Shown: in pieces, positions 10,995 through 23,171 of the stretch
Layout: the number at the start of each line of letters is the position of its first letter
Numbering within the stretch: position 1 is the stretch's first letter
DNA from: Zygnema cylindricum
Taxonomy: Eukaryota > Streptophyta > Zygnematophyceae > Zygnematales > Zygnemataceae
DNA: 64,000 nt
Reading direction: 5' to 3'
Assembly: GCA_037447655.1 (NCBI GenBank)
Contig: JBBHKE010002720.1
Location: forward strand, 62,001 to 126,000
Notes under the pieces: model-generated
Told to the model about the DNA's origin: nothing
The model's database searches: none
The model's input: only the letters and a program-made list of their open reading frames with translations
Program-made: the position numbers and the translations under genes

Positions 10995-13900
10995 CTAAAG
11001 CAAAAGAGGACTTCCGGCGTTTCCTTGCAGAGTTCCGTTACGGATTTGTTCCGCAATATCTTTCACATGACCGGGTCCGTGAGGAATAAATATCGTATTA
11101 CTTTTTCCGGAAGATCCGATTTCCTGTACATGTAAAAAAAAAATACAAAATAGACATGAAAAAAAAACAAAAAATAGACATTAACAAAATTAATTAATAA
11201 TTTTCGGTCCCCAAAAAAAACTAACTAAAATGTTAGTTTGACCTAGAATGTGTGTTAGATACTCTCACGACATTTTTCAATCTGGCTTTGTTTTCTCCGG
11301 TGTTTGTTTTTTTCAATTTTGCTTTGGGTTTATCAAAAAAACATTAACAAAATTAAAAGATTCGAAACAAACATACGCAAAATTCAGACAAAACCTACAA
11401 AACAACAATTTCTGCTTTTACCGCCAATTAAATAAACGCAAATCGAAAGAAACCGATGTAAATTCTCTCCCCAGCCCTCACAAAAATAAACAGACATTAA
11501 CACGATCTCCCACCCAAAGCCCATAACGCTTTCCATTTTATGTAAAAAAAAAAAAATCCCACAAAAGCCTCAATTAGAAACACTTTCAACCCATTTAAAA
11601 AAAAAAACCACAATACAACCCATGTATAAAAAATCATAATTTACAAAGAAACTGTGTGCACAAAAAGAAACAGTTTCAACGCCCACATCGTCAGACAAAA
11701 AATAGTATTAAATTCCAACATTCATCGTTATTCGTAAAAACAATGCACCTTCCTAGGACCATTATATAGATTACATGTTTAGAAACCCCAAGTTTAGAAC
11801 CACATGACAATACATGTAAAGATTGCCTCGTTGCCACCACATCCTCACACCATAAACAGTGTGGCCACATGAGGACACAACAAATTCCGTGGACACAAAG
11901 AATAAGTGACAATCGCAAAAACGGTGGGTGGGCAAAAAAATATTGTTTGCGATGACACAACGAATAGTGTGGACGATCGATCGTGTGCAAACTATAAATA
12001 GAGTGGACAAAATGAGTGTGGATAAAACAAATAGTGTGGACACAATAAACACACTGGATTTCCTGACCTTCATGGTGTCAAAATACTGAGTGACAAGAAC
12101 CATGTCGAGAACGTCCTTTGCAGAAGTGCCCTCCACATTGTGGGAGAAGGCAAGGACGCTCTCACGAAGCCCGTCCACAATGGCCTGGAGAGAGAGAGGG
12201 AGAGGGAGAAGCAGAGGAGAGGGAGAGGGAGTGGGTGAGTGAGAGGATAGGGACAAGGCGAGCGAGGGATGGGGCGAGGAAGGGTGGGAGGGGGAGGTCG
12301 GGGAGGGACAGAGAGGGAAAGAAAAAAAAAAGTGAAAAAAAGTTTTCAGTTAATACAGAAAGAATACAGGAATGCGTCAACTGTCACGACATAAACTATC
12401 TCCTCTCCCTTCTTTTTCCCCTTCCTCCCTCTCCTCTCCCTCCCCCCTCTCCCTTCTCCCCTCTCCACATTCCCCTTCTCTCTCCCTCTCCCTCTCCCTC
12501 TTTCTCTCTCTCTCCTTCTCCCACCTGTCTCTGCCTCGCTACTCCCACTCCTGAGAGATATTTTGACTCAGCCTCCGCCTCGGCTCTCTTCACCATGAGA
12601 ATCTTCTCCGCCTCCGCCTTCTCCTGGGCCGCCATCCTCATCCTCTGGGCTGTATCCCTCCACCCCATGAAACTTCGTTAGCAGTTCTGAACTCTTCCGA
12701 GTTCATAAAATTCAATGGGGTCATTCCTTCGGCTCAGTAAAATGGCTCCCGTTCAGAATCTTCATGCAACCAGGGAGAGAGGAAGAGGGAGAGAGGGGAG
12801 CAAAGGCAGAGAGAAAGAAAGAAGGAGAAGGAAGAGAGGGGAAGAAGAGAATCTGGGGGGAAAGAAATCAAAGGAGGGACCAGAAAGGGGAGAGCAAAGA
12901 GAAGTATACAGGAGAGGGGAGGGAGAAAGTCCGGCGTTGATTCATTCATGCACGACAACTGCGATCAGGATCGTAGGTGTCATCAGACCCCTCGATCAAT
13001 CTCAGAATCTCTCCTTCCTCTCTGTGTGTGTGTCTCTCTCTCTGTATGTGTGTCTCTCTCTCTGTATGCGTGTCTCTCTCTCTGTCTCCCTCTCTGCCTC
13101 TCTCTTCCTCTCCCTCTCTTCTCTTTCTCTCCCACCCTCTCTCACTTTCCCTCTCCCTTAATCTCTCGCCCCCTCTCTCTCTCACTTTTTTCTCTTTCTC
13201 TCACATCCACTTTCTCCCTCTCCAAGACTATTGTTCAAAAACAGCAGGCTTCCTTGTGCACACACACATCTCTTTTTCTTTCCCTGCCCTCCTTCGCCCT
13301 CCCCCTTTCCCTTTCTCTAGCCCACCGTCACTCGCTGTATCTTTATCTCAACATTCCTTCTCTTTTCCCTCGATAACAAGAAAAATAAAGCAACTTCTAC
13401 ATAACATTTAAAAAAACCCATTTATAATTGCCATTTTTCCCCATTCTTACCCATTTATAAAAATTACCCAGCTATACTCAAAAATATAATGATTTAACAT
13501 TAAAATTGATAAAAATTAAATATATAAACATATTTAAGTATAAAACTATTTAACAATATATGCAGCTACATATAACTACATAAATCAACTCTATTTAAAT
13601 GTAAAACCCATTCTTTCCCATGTATACAAAAACACAAAAACCATCTTAAAACTATATACATAAACTTTAACCATTTAGATCTACACTATCTGATTTTACC
13701 CATTCATATAAAAAACAAAATACAAAAAACCGCCTTATAACTTTCTCAATGAACTTTCAGCATGTACCTGTGATGAGATTCATTCAGGAAAATTTACATC
13801 CATTATTACCCATTTACACAAAAATTCAAAAACTCACCTTTTCTAACTCATCTGCGACACTTCGAGCAATGTCGTTTTTTTGCTCGAAAACGTCGTCCAA

Positions 13901-15887
13901 ATACATTCGGGGTACACTTGCTCTCACCACTAAAAACAAAATCAATAATAATTATTATTAGAAAAGACAAAGGACAAAACAACGTCTTTTTATTTTAAGG
14001 AAACATTTGACTTTCTCAAAAACAAGTGGAACCAAAAAGAGGGAGGAAACGAAGACGAAGGAAAGAAACGAGCGAAAAACACAGCGATAAATCTTTAACA
14101 GAATAAATATCAATGTGAGAGGGCAAGGGAGAAGAGAGGGAGAGGGAGAGCGGAAGGGAGAGAGAAGGAGAGAGCGCAAGAGGGAGAGCGAGAAAGAGAA
14201 AGCAGAAGAAAAACAGTGATTCACTGTCAAATATTAGAAAAATTGACATCAAAAATGATCTTTCTCAAAACAGTACAAAAAATCAAAAAGGTAATAGGTT
14301 TTACAACGGCTCGATTCCCTCATTTCATGTGTGACTTAAAATTAGGTTCTAGGGAAAAACGAAAAAAATATTTTAACCATAATGCATAAAAAATTGGGAA
14401 ACTATCCAGAAACAACGAACTTGAGCTTATAATTTCAAAAGACCAAAAAAAGACATTTAAAATTCCAATGTGCATAACATTTCGTGAAATTGTGAGAAAT
14501 TTGAAAACAAAAGAAATAAAAGGCTGTGTCACTTGAAACGAAAAATCTGTCAACTATTTTGTCGCTAGCTCAAAAAAAAGTGCCATCTATCCAATTTATG
14601 ATCCAGCCCCAGAGATAATCAAAGTTCATTCATGTAATTGATTTAAACATAGTATGCAATTATCAAGAGAAGTTCAATATTTTGACTGCTTGAGACTTTG
14701 AAAATGATATGTTAAGCACAAACTTGAAGATTTCGTTTCACACATATATGTATACGTATACAGATGAAGATATAGATATAGATAAGGATGTGGATATAGA
14801 TATAGATAAAGATGTGGATATAGATAGACACAGACATTGACAAACATAGACATAGACATGGAGTGGACATGGTCCTGGTCTTAGACCGAGACATAGACAT
14901 AGACAAGCCATGGACATGGACATGAACATAGACGTAGACGTAGACACAGATGTAGTCATAGACGTAGACATAGCCATAGCCATAGACATGGACATGGACA
15001 TGCACATGGACCTAGACCTAGACCTAGACCTAGAGCTAGACCTAGACATTAAACATAGACATAAACATAGACATAGACCAAGTCCTAGACCTAGACATTA
15101 GACATAGACATAGACATCGACATAGCCATAGACATGGACATATACATAGACATAACATAGAAACGCCACGAACATGGACATGGACATGGGCATGGACATG
15201 GGCATGGCCATGGGCATGGGCATGGACATGGGCATGGACATAGGCATGGGCATGAACATGGGCATGGACATGGGCATGGGCATGGGCATGGACATGGACA
15301 TGGACATAGACGTAGACGTAGACATAGCCAAAGCCATAGACATAGCCATGGACATGGACATAGACATCGAGATCGACATAGACAAAACATCAGTAAAAAT
15401 ATAGATATGGATTTATTAATAAAACTTATATATGTGTGACATATACGTGGAGAATTTAAGCGGGAACAATTGCCATTGTCAAAATCAAGCTATTAAACTG
15501 AGGTTAAAAGAGTTGTCAATGAAGATCTCCCAATACTTGTAACAAAACAACATTTTTTAATATTTTAAAAATTTACTACAAGCATTCCAAAGAGCAAAAA
15601 CCAACCAAATCCTCAAATGAAAACCATAATATACACAAGATACACATCAAAAGGGAAAGAAAAAGACAGAGAGAAAGAAAGAGAAGACTGCCATATATAA
15701 AAATCAAAGAATCAAATACCAAGCCATGACATACACATACACACCCATCAATAAAGAGAACGAAATAGAAAGAGTAAGAGAGAAAAAAAGAAAAAGAGAG
15801 AAAAAGATGGAAAGACAACCACGAGCGAGATCGAGCAAGATTGAGAGAAAAAGACAGAAAGACAACCAGGAGCGAGATCGAGCAAGA

Positions 15888-15920
<33 letters not shown>

Positions 15921-16782
15921 CATCCTCGTACCGTCAAAAACATACGCCTGGATCTGCTCTCGCGGATTCTGAAGCTCGTAGAAGGCGTCGTCTGCGTTTT
16001 GGCGCACCACGCGGTACTGCACCGAGCACACGATCGTCACAAACACGTTGTCCTGCAACCCCGGCCCAGACCCGCCACGTCACGTCACGACATGTCACAT
16101 CAAAACAAAGAAAAAAAACAAACATGTGGTTAGCGTGTCCTAAACCCTGGATCTCGGACCCAACCCGGGACGGTGCATCGTGTCACATCACATAGAACTA
16201 AAGAAAGAAAACAAACAAGTGACGAGCCGACTTGCCACCAACGTGGAAAAGAAATAAAAAAAGAGAGAGAAACAAACAAATGAATGACGAGTACTAAACT
16301 CCAGACTCTCCATGTGACGTGACGTGACGTCACAGAGAATAGATTATAAAGTCGACCGAGTGGCCAGCCTTGTGGAAGTCAGGCTGAGGTACCAACCTTG
16401 GCGGAAACAAAATGCTCGGCCACAAATCAGAGTCGAATTCAATAAATCGAGGGTCGAGGGATGATTAAGGGGAGAGGATCGACAGGATCAGTGAGAAGAG
16501 AGAAGGAGGATCAGGGCAGGATTTCAACCACCGGAACAGAATCAGAGATCCAATCTCGATCCTCGAATCCCTCCCTCCCTCCCTTCCCTCCCTCACCTTG
16601 GTCTTTGTGTCGCACTTGACGTCCAGCTGCTGCACTCTCACGCTCAGCATCCCTGCCAGCCACTCGCCTCTCAGTATGTTGAACACGTGGCATCCCGGCT
16701 GCGCCACGTGGCTGAACTTGCCCCACCTCTCCACCAGGCCCACGCTCGACTGGTCGATGCACGCCACGCACTGCAGCGACAT
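10995..16782 (-). CDS. HIR: Hypersensitive-induced response protein (SPFH/band 7 family)
   Basis: HIR proteins are plant SPFH proteins of plasma-membrane microdomains linked to cell-death and immune signalling. Exons on the minus strand are 16597-16782, 15932-16052, 13838-13929, a doubtful fourth at about 12931-13000, then 12525-12644, 12068-12184 and 10995-11123. Recognisable segments in order are an N-terminal cysteine pair with [89 protein letters not shown] with [27 protein letters not shown] with [12 protein letters not shown], and [18 protein letters not shown] near the end. The clear exons sum to 254 residues; a full fourth exon of about 34 codons would bring it to about 288, the family size. 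All clear introns are GT..AG. Introns 3, 4 and 5 are dominated by purine or pyrimidine tracts. The identity is certain; exon 4 is not. Confidence 0.88.
12185..12524 (-). repeat. HIR intron 5 made of facing purine and pyrimidine tracts
   Basis: On the plus strand 12187-12342 is almost all purine (GAGAGG types) and 12400-12524 is almost all pyrimidine (CTCTCC types). Together they fill nearly the whole 340-bp intron between exons 5 and 6. In the transcript the purine half comes first and the pyrimidine half second, so the intron can fold back on itself. The second half also forms an unusually long polypyrimidine tract before the exon 6 acceptor. Confidence 0.8.
12772..13345 (-). repeat. Purine and pyrimidine tracts flanking the putative HIR exon 4
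   Basis: Plus-strand purine tract at 12772-12930 and pyrimidine tracts at 13006-13225 and about 13262-13320, including short GTGTGT and CTCTCT runs. Between the tracts lies the only HIR-like sequence available for exon 4. The tracts are complementary in composition and would place that exon in a loop. Confidence 0.75.
12931..13000 (-). pseudogene. Candidate eroded exon 4 of HIR
   Basis: The minus strand here reads through segments like DPDR and then RA, MNE and NA, matching the family stretch that joins the SPFH core to the coiled coil. The frame is kept only if single bases are missing at two or three places, and no GT donor follows the last codon. Exon 3 ends and exon 5 begins on codon boundaries, so skipping this exon would keep the rest in frame. 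It may be a decayed exon or a run of sequencing deletions in low-complexity DNA. Confidence 0.35.
14110..14205. repeat. GA-rich purine tract in HIR intron 2
   Basis: About 95 bp of GAGAGGGAG-type purine sequence on the plus strand, a pyrimidine run in the HIR transcript, roughly 180 bp upstream of exon 3. Confidence 0.7.
14756..15395. repeat. Hexanucleotide array (GACATR and variants), about 640 bp
   Basis: The array lies in HIR intron 2 (13930-15931). It is built from six-base words GACATA, GACATG, GGCATG, GACGTA and CTAGAC, grouped in blocks: ATA-type at the edges, CTAGAC near 15010-15050, and a GGCATG/GACATG block at 15175-15305. Because the unit is a multiple of three it opens frames on both strands that encode alternating MD, MG, MS, MP or CP dipeptides. 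These are not genes. Confidence 0.9.
15655..15925. repeat. GA-rich tract next to HIR exon 2
   Basis: Purine-rich plus-strand sequence ends in a perfect GA run at about 15891-15920, just past the exon 2 donor. A segment of about 54 bp, AAAGACAG..AACCA..GAGCGAGATCGAGCAAGATTGAGAG, is present twice near 15810-15845 and 15848-15893. Confidence 0.7.
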
Positions 16783-19396
16783 GCTGGAGGTACGGAGGTA
16801 CGGAGGTACGGACGACGATGGGCGGGTGTACGGGTGGAAGGAGGGAGGGAGGGAGGGAGGGAGGGAAGTGGATTAGGGTGAGATTGACCGAGCTTGACTT
16901 TTCATACGCACAGTGATGTAGAGTGGAAGGAGAGAGCGAAAGCGTTTTAGAAGGCTAGGGTTTGCGTGGTGATGAAGGGTAAAAGAAGGAAGGTGTGGGA
17001 TGCCGCGTGGTACGGAATATGTACGGAAACGATGGTATTGGATAAGTAAAGGAAATGGTACGGCATATACGGTCAGGTCTTGACTAGAGTTGCTGACTGT
17101 ACGGTACAGCGTGTATCGTCCTTGAAGAAGTCGTTGGACAGTTGACACGTACTGTACCTCCGGAAGCATAAAACGGCGAATGGCAGTATAAACGTTTTTA
17201 TTCTAGAGTTCAAACGTTTTCCGAAGGTTAATACTCGGTTTTTTACTTTTTTTCTTTTGTAACTTTTAGGACCGGAATTTATAAGTGAAGGTCGGTTTAT
17301 TTTTTTGATGTTTTAAGTTGTTATTGTAATTTATTTCATTGTTAAAAAAATTGTGGTCTATATTGAAGTCGCTTTAATTCTTAGCGTATTTCTGCATTAG
17401 AAATAGGGAGCCATTCTTTTAGGTGTTGCGAGTAACAATGGTAGCGAAAAATTAAATGATTATTTATTGCAAAACTTGCGATAGAAATACCATCAGGATA
17501 CAAGGGGAAAAATACAAAATTAAAAAATTATATCGTCGAAATTTTCGTTTGGGAAGAAATGTGTCCAAAAGCTCTTGCACGAAACAAAGGGCTCTCGTTT
17601 CAATGGCAAAACAATGTAATTTTTGGCTAATATTTTGAAAATATCCTTAGCCAAAAAATACACTCTTTGGATGTATGCTGGTTTTAAAAGTTGCACCAAA
17701 GACCTTTTTTTAAAGTATATAATCTAAAAAGGTTGTGGCTAAAAAGTTTGAAATTAAGATTTTCAAAAAGAACACATACTTCATGTATTCCGCACACTCG
17801 TACATGTACAGCGCCTTGGAATTAAAGCATGTGCTTTTGCACTATATTATGCATTCCGTACATGTACAGAATGTACGGACATTTAAAACTCGTGCAGAGT
17901 TTGATCTCGATAAGTTTAGTCAACGTAAAAAACTGGTGTATGAGCTCGGCTTCAGCTATCAGCGTTTAAACGGTAGAAGCGTTGTTTGCCAATAGTCTTC
18001 GCACAGGGTTTTTATATGTAGAATCAAACGAGTCACTCTTCAGTAAGCTTCCTTTCCTTCTAAATTCTAGTACTGTTTTTTAGGGTTTTTAGCTTGGTTG
18101 GTCCCTGAGGAGCTTGACTAAAGAACGGCTTCTGCCAATCTTCTCTTGTTTCTGGGATTTTTTACGGAGGAGTTTGACTGTTTGCTTCTTCCATGATTTC
18201 TACTGCTCAATTCACCCCTCCATCCGTCATATTTTTCAACCTGATGGCATCAATCTGCTTCATGACTAATGGAGTGAAGATGCCTCATGGCGGGACATTA
18301 TTCATTACACTTTTCTGACTATTACTTCTAAGGCAATGTATTCTGTTCCATCCGATGTTTCACTTGTTATGCCATTTCATTTCATTATATGTTGGCTGTG
18401 GTATTTTTCATAACGTTGATTTGCATCCTACGCCTTTTCGAATCATCGCCTTTTTTTCAGCTCGGCATATTGGAGTGATATAGCAGTATGGTAGTATGTA
18501 CAAACGAGCACGATTCTAACCTTTCCATCACAATCGACAATATGCAGAGAAAAAAAATGAGCTGGACTGGCAAAAAAAGCATTAATAAAAAATGATGCCA
18601 GGTATACAACAAATCCAGATCTCGGTAACCAACATAAAGAAGGCCTTCTCAAAGGTAATCCAGACTTTGAATCACCTAAACCAACCATCTCAAGAAAAAT
18701 GACATCGCCAAAGCACAACCAAACGCTATCAACCTAGATAAAATAATCAATAAATTGCGATAAAACCATACCAAAACCAACAACAAAACGAAACAAACAA
18801 GATAATAACGATTGGCCAGCACATGCTTGGCATGTGCAAGCCCAACTGGATAAAATAACATAAAAAAAAAACCTGTCCAGGAAAAAACTTACACAACAAA
18901 CCTATCTGCTTTTATATCTTCTACTTTTTTTCCTCCAACTGCAGCTATTGAATGGTAGGTTCGGCAAGAAACCAGCTACCGCAATCACGCCACAAAGGAG
19001 GCATGAAAACCTCATGTACTCTGAAAAACACACTAAAGGACCTGTGATTCCCGGAATTTTTCGGAAAAGAAAATAAGAAAAAAATCGGGGACCTACTATG
19101 CACAATCCTTCACTCAAAAAATGTGGAGACCCTCTTCATTGTACGGAACAGAGGACACTTCAGTAAAAGTCCACACGTGGACTCATTTCACATTATTGCC
19201 TGTTTACGGTCCCAAAACGAATGGGATTTTGCCAAGCATCAAATGCGTCTGCCAAATACGATGCGCCTTTTTCTTCATTTTTTCTCCCTTTTTCTTGTCA
19301 AAAATAAAAATCGACCAATCGTCCGCAAAGTTTATCGCTTTTAAACTTCGACAAAATTTTATCTCCTTTTTAATCTTCGACAAAGTTTAATCCCAT
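16783..19396. other. Intergenic region upstream of HIR, no gene seen
   Basis: It starts with a (GGGA)n run at about 16838-16866, which would lie in the HIR 5' UTR or core promoter. A matching pyrimidine run lies in intron 1 at 16566-16594. Scattered GTACGG words occur up to about 17160. The rest is AT-rich with short frames of no recognisable family. Confidence 0.5.
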
Positions 19397-21533
19397 TTAA
19401 TCTTCTCCCCCTGCGTGCCACAGAAAATGGGCGTAACTGCCACTGTAATAGGGATTTGAGGGATCGCAAGCAATGGCTGCCCTGTAGGCCAATTCTGCCG
19501 CCCTTTTGTTTCCGCGCTCCAACCACAAGAAAGACGCAAATCGGTCCAGAATATGTCCGTCAGTGGAGTCAGCTGCCAAAGCTCGCAAAAAGAGACTCTC
19601 CGCCCTGGAAAAACGAAAGTATATACGTCAGAAATTGCGGCACTCCCTAAAAGCATAGAGAGATTCCAGACATATCCAGCCACACGTATACAACATTAAA
19701 AAAAAAAAAACTCAGTCGCGTATTCAGGGTTGACAAGAACTGTTTCTGTCAGTCTACAATACCGTCGTTGGCGAACAGTTTCACAGAGAATGAAGGTAAA
19801 ACCTTTTTCTTTATCACCTAGCAACCTCAGCTACATAAACAAAAAATTCTGACTTACCAAACGCCCTTTCTCTTTCAAAATCTTATTGAAAACTTTCTTT
19901 GCCATTCAAATGAAAGGTACAGCCGGCTAAAAAGAACATCCTATCCATGCTCAGAAACCTACAGTAAAAGACTCGCAATTATTCTACAACAAAATAAGGC
20001 AATCAGCAGCATCCAAGCAAACGGCCATCACAGTTTTGATACAGTGGCGCCAGCCACTTACCCGCTGACATCGTGTCGAACCACCTGCCGGAAATGCGCA
20101 TAGTTTCCCAAAAGAAGAGCGTTCCCAGGCTCCAGTCTCAACAAATTCTCATAATGTTCTTCCGTCCTATCAAATTCCAGAGCTAAAGCATCCTTTGCGC
20201 TACCTTCCGCAAGTTGAGCCACAGGATTCAAGTTCAGCGATCTATCCCTCTCCCGCACCTTCTCTTCCTGTTCATAGCCACTCACTCCTCCTCCACTATC
20301 TATCCTCTCACCCTCTGGACCAGACCTTCCCCTTCCTATTTCCCTTCCCACTCCTCCATCTCTCCCTCCTGCCGAGATATCTCCTAACAAAGGATCTTGA
20401 ACCAGAGCCACTCCACTCGACGACGAAACTTCCATCGAAACAGAAGGTCTAGCGACTGAGGTGCTTTGACTCGCTTCTGGTCCTATCCTACTTGCCGAAG
20501 TATCCCTCCCTCTTAAAAGAGCTGTTCCTTGAACCCAACCCTGTCTCCCATTGTTTCCTTCGTCAGGCTCCGCCCCACTCCAATACTGTCGCGATCCTCT
20601 CCCTCCACATCCGGCCATGTCCAATAATTCAACCGCCGGCTCATTAGCCTGTACAGATTTGTCTGACTGCTCATACTGCACGGGTTTCATCTGCACGGAT
20701 TTGATCTTTCCAGACTTATTTGCAAACTGATTATTGTCATAAAAATCAGAAGACTGACATTCTTCCTGCAACCCTAATTCTCGCGTTAAGGAGGAGAGAA
20801 CCACTTCATCACTAGGGCTCCGACTGTCCGACGCAGAAACCCTAGCTGGATTCGCATGTTCTGCAACAGAATAAACCGTAAAATCGGCGAATAAAAGCAT
20901 AACCGCCACCATTAAAACAGGCGTACAAGCAAAAACTTGCTGAAATAGCCATACAAAAGCGGCGCTCATTTCTCGTTGAACAGCCGAAATCATCGAGGGA
21001 ATATGTCTATCATAAAGAAGATAATCCATATGGAGGGCATAACTTTGGAGTTCCTTAATCATATAAACCATAGAGGACAGAGCTTTTCCCATAGCATTAC
21101 AAGCTGACTCGCCTACAAGCCCTAACTGATTCACCTCTTCCCTTTTTAAAGATTTGTGCATAGAAGATCTTCTATTCATAAAATGATCTTCAAAATGCCA
21201 CTCTGGTGTCATTCCTTGCGCCCTAGCTATGAAAGCTGTAGTATCCCTCCTCACTGACATTCTCTTCAGTCTGAGATCAGAGAGCCATGGATTATTCTCT
21301 CTATCTCGCTCTCTTTGAAGTCCTCTTCTGGTAAGCCTTCCCTTAACTCCCTTTTCTGCAACGTCCGTGCACCTAACAGACTGTGAAGAGGATAAAAAAC
21401 CACCATGAAATGTCTTGCATCTTTCTAAAGGATCATAAAAAACTGCTGCAACAGTTGAACCGCTCACGCGTGCGGCACATAATCCAGTAGCCATGGAGAT
21501 TCGTAATCCAGAGAGATAATAAAAAGTCGCCAA
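19397..21533 (-). CDS. Membrane-associated tetratricopeptide (TPR)-like protein, plant family
   Basis: Two exons, 20062-21533 and 19397-19604, join at a GTAAGT donor to give 559 residues. The N-terminal half has a highly conserved block, RDTTAFIARAQGMTPEWHFEDHF, then EEVNQLGLVGESACNAMGK, as in the large plant TPR-like family typified by Arabidopsis At1g07280/At2g29670 (recalled from memory). A hydrophobic stretch at about residues 195-225 (FVWLFQQ..LMVAVMLLFADF) could be a membrane segment. A low-complexity Ser/Gly/Arg linker follows. The C-terminus carries TPR-type repeats: EEHYENLLRLEPGNALLLGNYA in exon 1, and AESLFLRALAADS plus AAELAYRAAIACDPSNPYY in exon 2. The first Met was used; a second Met 13 codons later is possible. 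The biochemical role of the family is not clear to me. Confidence 0.85.
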
Positions 21534-23171
21534 CTGTCAAGCTGAGGATACAACAAAACCGCAGCTTTGCTAAAGGAAACTGAAATCCATGGCTCCAGGG
21601 ATTTAGTGAAGGATGGAACAACTTGCTCTGAAGACACTTTCTTTTGCCTGTTCCGTACAATAAAGATTCTTTTTCCATCAGTACTAGTGGCAGAAGATAT
21701 ATCGTCAAAGGAGGCGGGCGGGCCGATTGAAAGGTACAGTCGTACAGAAGATATTTTTTTGGGCGCGTTCGTTTTTGAGGCATCCGTACATGTGGCAGGA
21801 CCGGATTGGGTTTCTTTTTAAAAAGGGTACAGTTCAGGAGCGGCTCCTTGTGGAGAAAAGTTCTGTTCGGAGGTTTCGTTGGTCAGCGGGTTTTAGGGAG
21901 CCAATACGAGAATTGTTTTTGGTAGATGACTTGTGGGGTTGCTGCTGGTCTTGCAGGTTTCATGTCGTTTTCACATATCGGCCAGAAATATCGGACGTAC
22001 ATTATAGAAGACGACGGCAGACGTCACGATATGAAATGGTGAATCTTCTGGAGTTGTAGTTATGTGGCCAAAGTTTCTTCGTGCGGGAAAAAATCAAAAA
22101 AGTGTAGCAAAAAGTGCGAGGTTGTCCTTTGTTCGCTTTTGTTTGTTGCCTTCTTTGCGAGATTTTTTATCGTAAAAAGTCGCGATATTACTAATCCGTA
22201 CAAATTCATCGCAGCCGACTTTCATGCATCATAGATCTACATATTAGGGTTTTAAAATCTCAGAACCCGGGGCCCAAGCACACGGATTTGCGTCGTCGAA
22301 GGCTCGGCTGCACCGCTCGTTTTATAGATAGTTCTAAGAAAGTTTTAAATGACCTTCAATGAGAAGCCCTTAAGACCACTCTATTTAACGTATGTGCAAA
22401 GCTAAAAAATCCAGATTGGGATCAGCTCTTGTTCAAGTTTGGGTATAAACATATATACCAGCGATGGAAGCAGAGGAAATTTATCGCAGAGCCATACGTT
22501 TCGGTCACAGTTCTCTCGGGGCTTATCCTCAAAGGTACATACTCGTTCATTTATCGTACACCACAAGTACATCTTTGTACTTTAAAGCTATAGCCAGTAC
22601 CATTTCAGAGCTATGCGCTTTTCGCCACGCATTAATGTCCGCCGGGAAATGGGCGTCCAATCTTGTGTGTCCAGCGCCACTGCTTCAGTGGATGACTCAC
22701 TTCCCGACGTGTCCTCGAACCATTTGCAGCTCCGAACGTGTCAGGTGCCAGTGAAACAACACATTATATCCAATACGTGTCAGCTGCCGAATCAAGCGCA
22801 CAGCATGGACATCAACAGGGAAAGGGAACGACGCAATACAAAACGACAAGAAAAGTTTTTTTTTTTGTAGGTAAAAATGTACTTTTCAAAGGATCCACCA
22901 TTACGGATAGTTACAGGCGACGTGGCAGTATCTATCAAATGACACTTTTACGGACAGGTCGATCTCACTGGATCGTCTGAAATCGACGGCCTGTCAGCGT
23001 CCTGAAACGTAGACCGAAAGTAGAGGTTTTACCGTTTTACTATATGTATTTTAGAATGCATATGTTTAGTTGTTTACAATATGGTTTAAGGCTAGTGCGG
23101 AAAATGCCCATAAAATGGCCTGAAAAGCCCGTCAAGAGATTCAGAATTTAAAATATAAAGTTATAAACTAA
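21534..23171. other. Region upstream of the TPR gene, no gene assigned
   Basis: A plus-strand frame at 22464 opens with EAEEIYRRAIRFGHSSLG, which looks like one helix of a TPR motif, but it runs into unrelated sequence after about 25 codons and has no partner exon. It may be a broken gene fragment. The rest shows no recognisable coding sequence. Confidence 0.35.

Noticed and set aside
12118-13411. Several long Ser/Leu/Pro-rich or Arg/Glu/Gly-rich frames
   Set aside because: They are translations of CT and GA tracts in HIR introns. The real HIR exons lie in other frames or inside parts of them.
14910-15404. Long frames on both strands encoding Met-Asp, Met-Gly, Met-Ser or Cys-Pro repeats
   Set aside because: They follow directly from a six-base repeat unit in an intron; no start context or non-repeat domain is present.
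22464-22754. A TPR gene starting at 22464
   Set aside because: Only about 16 residues look TPR-like; the rest is unrelated and no further exon was found.
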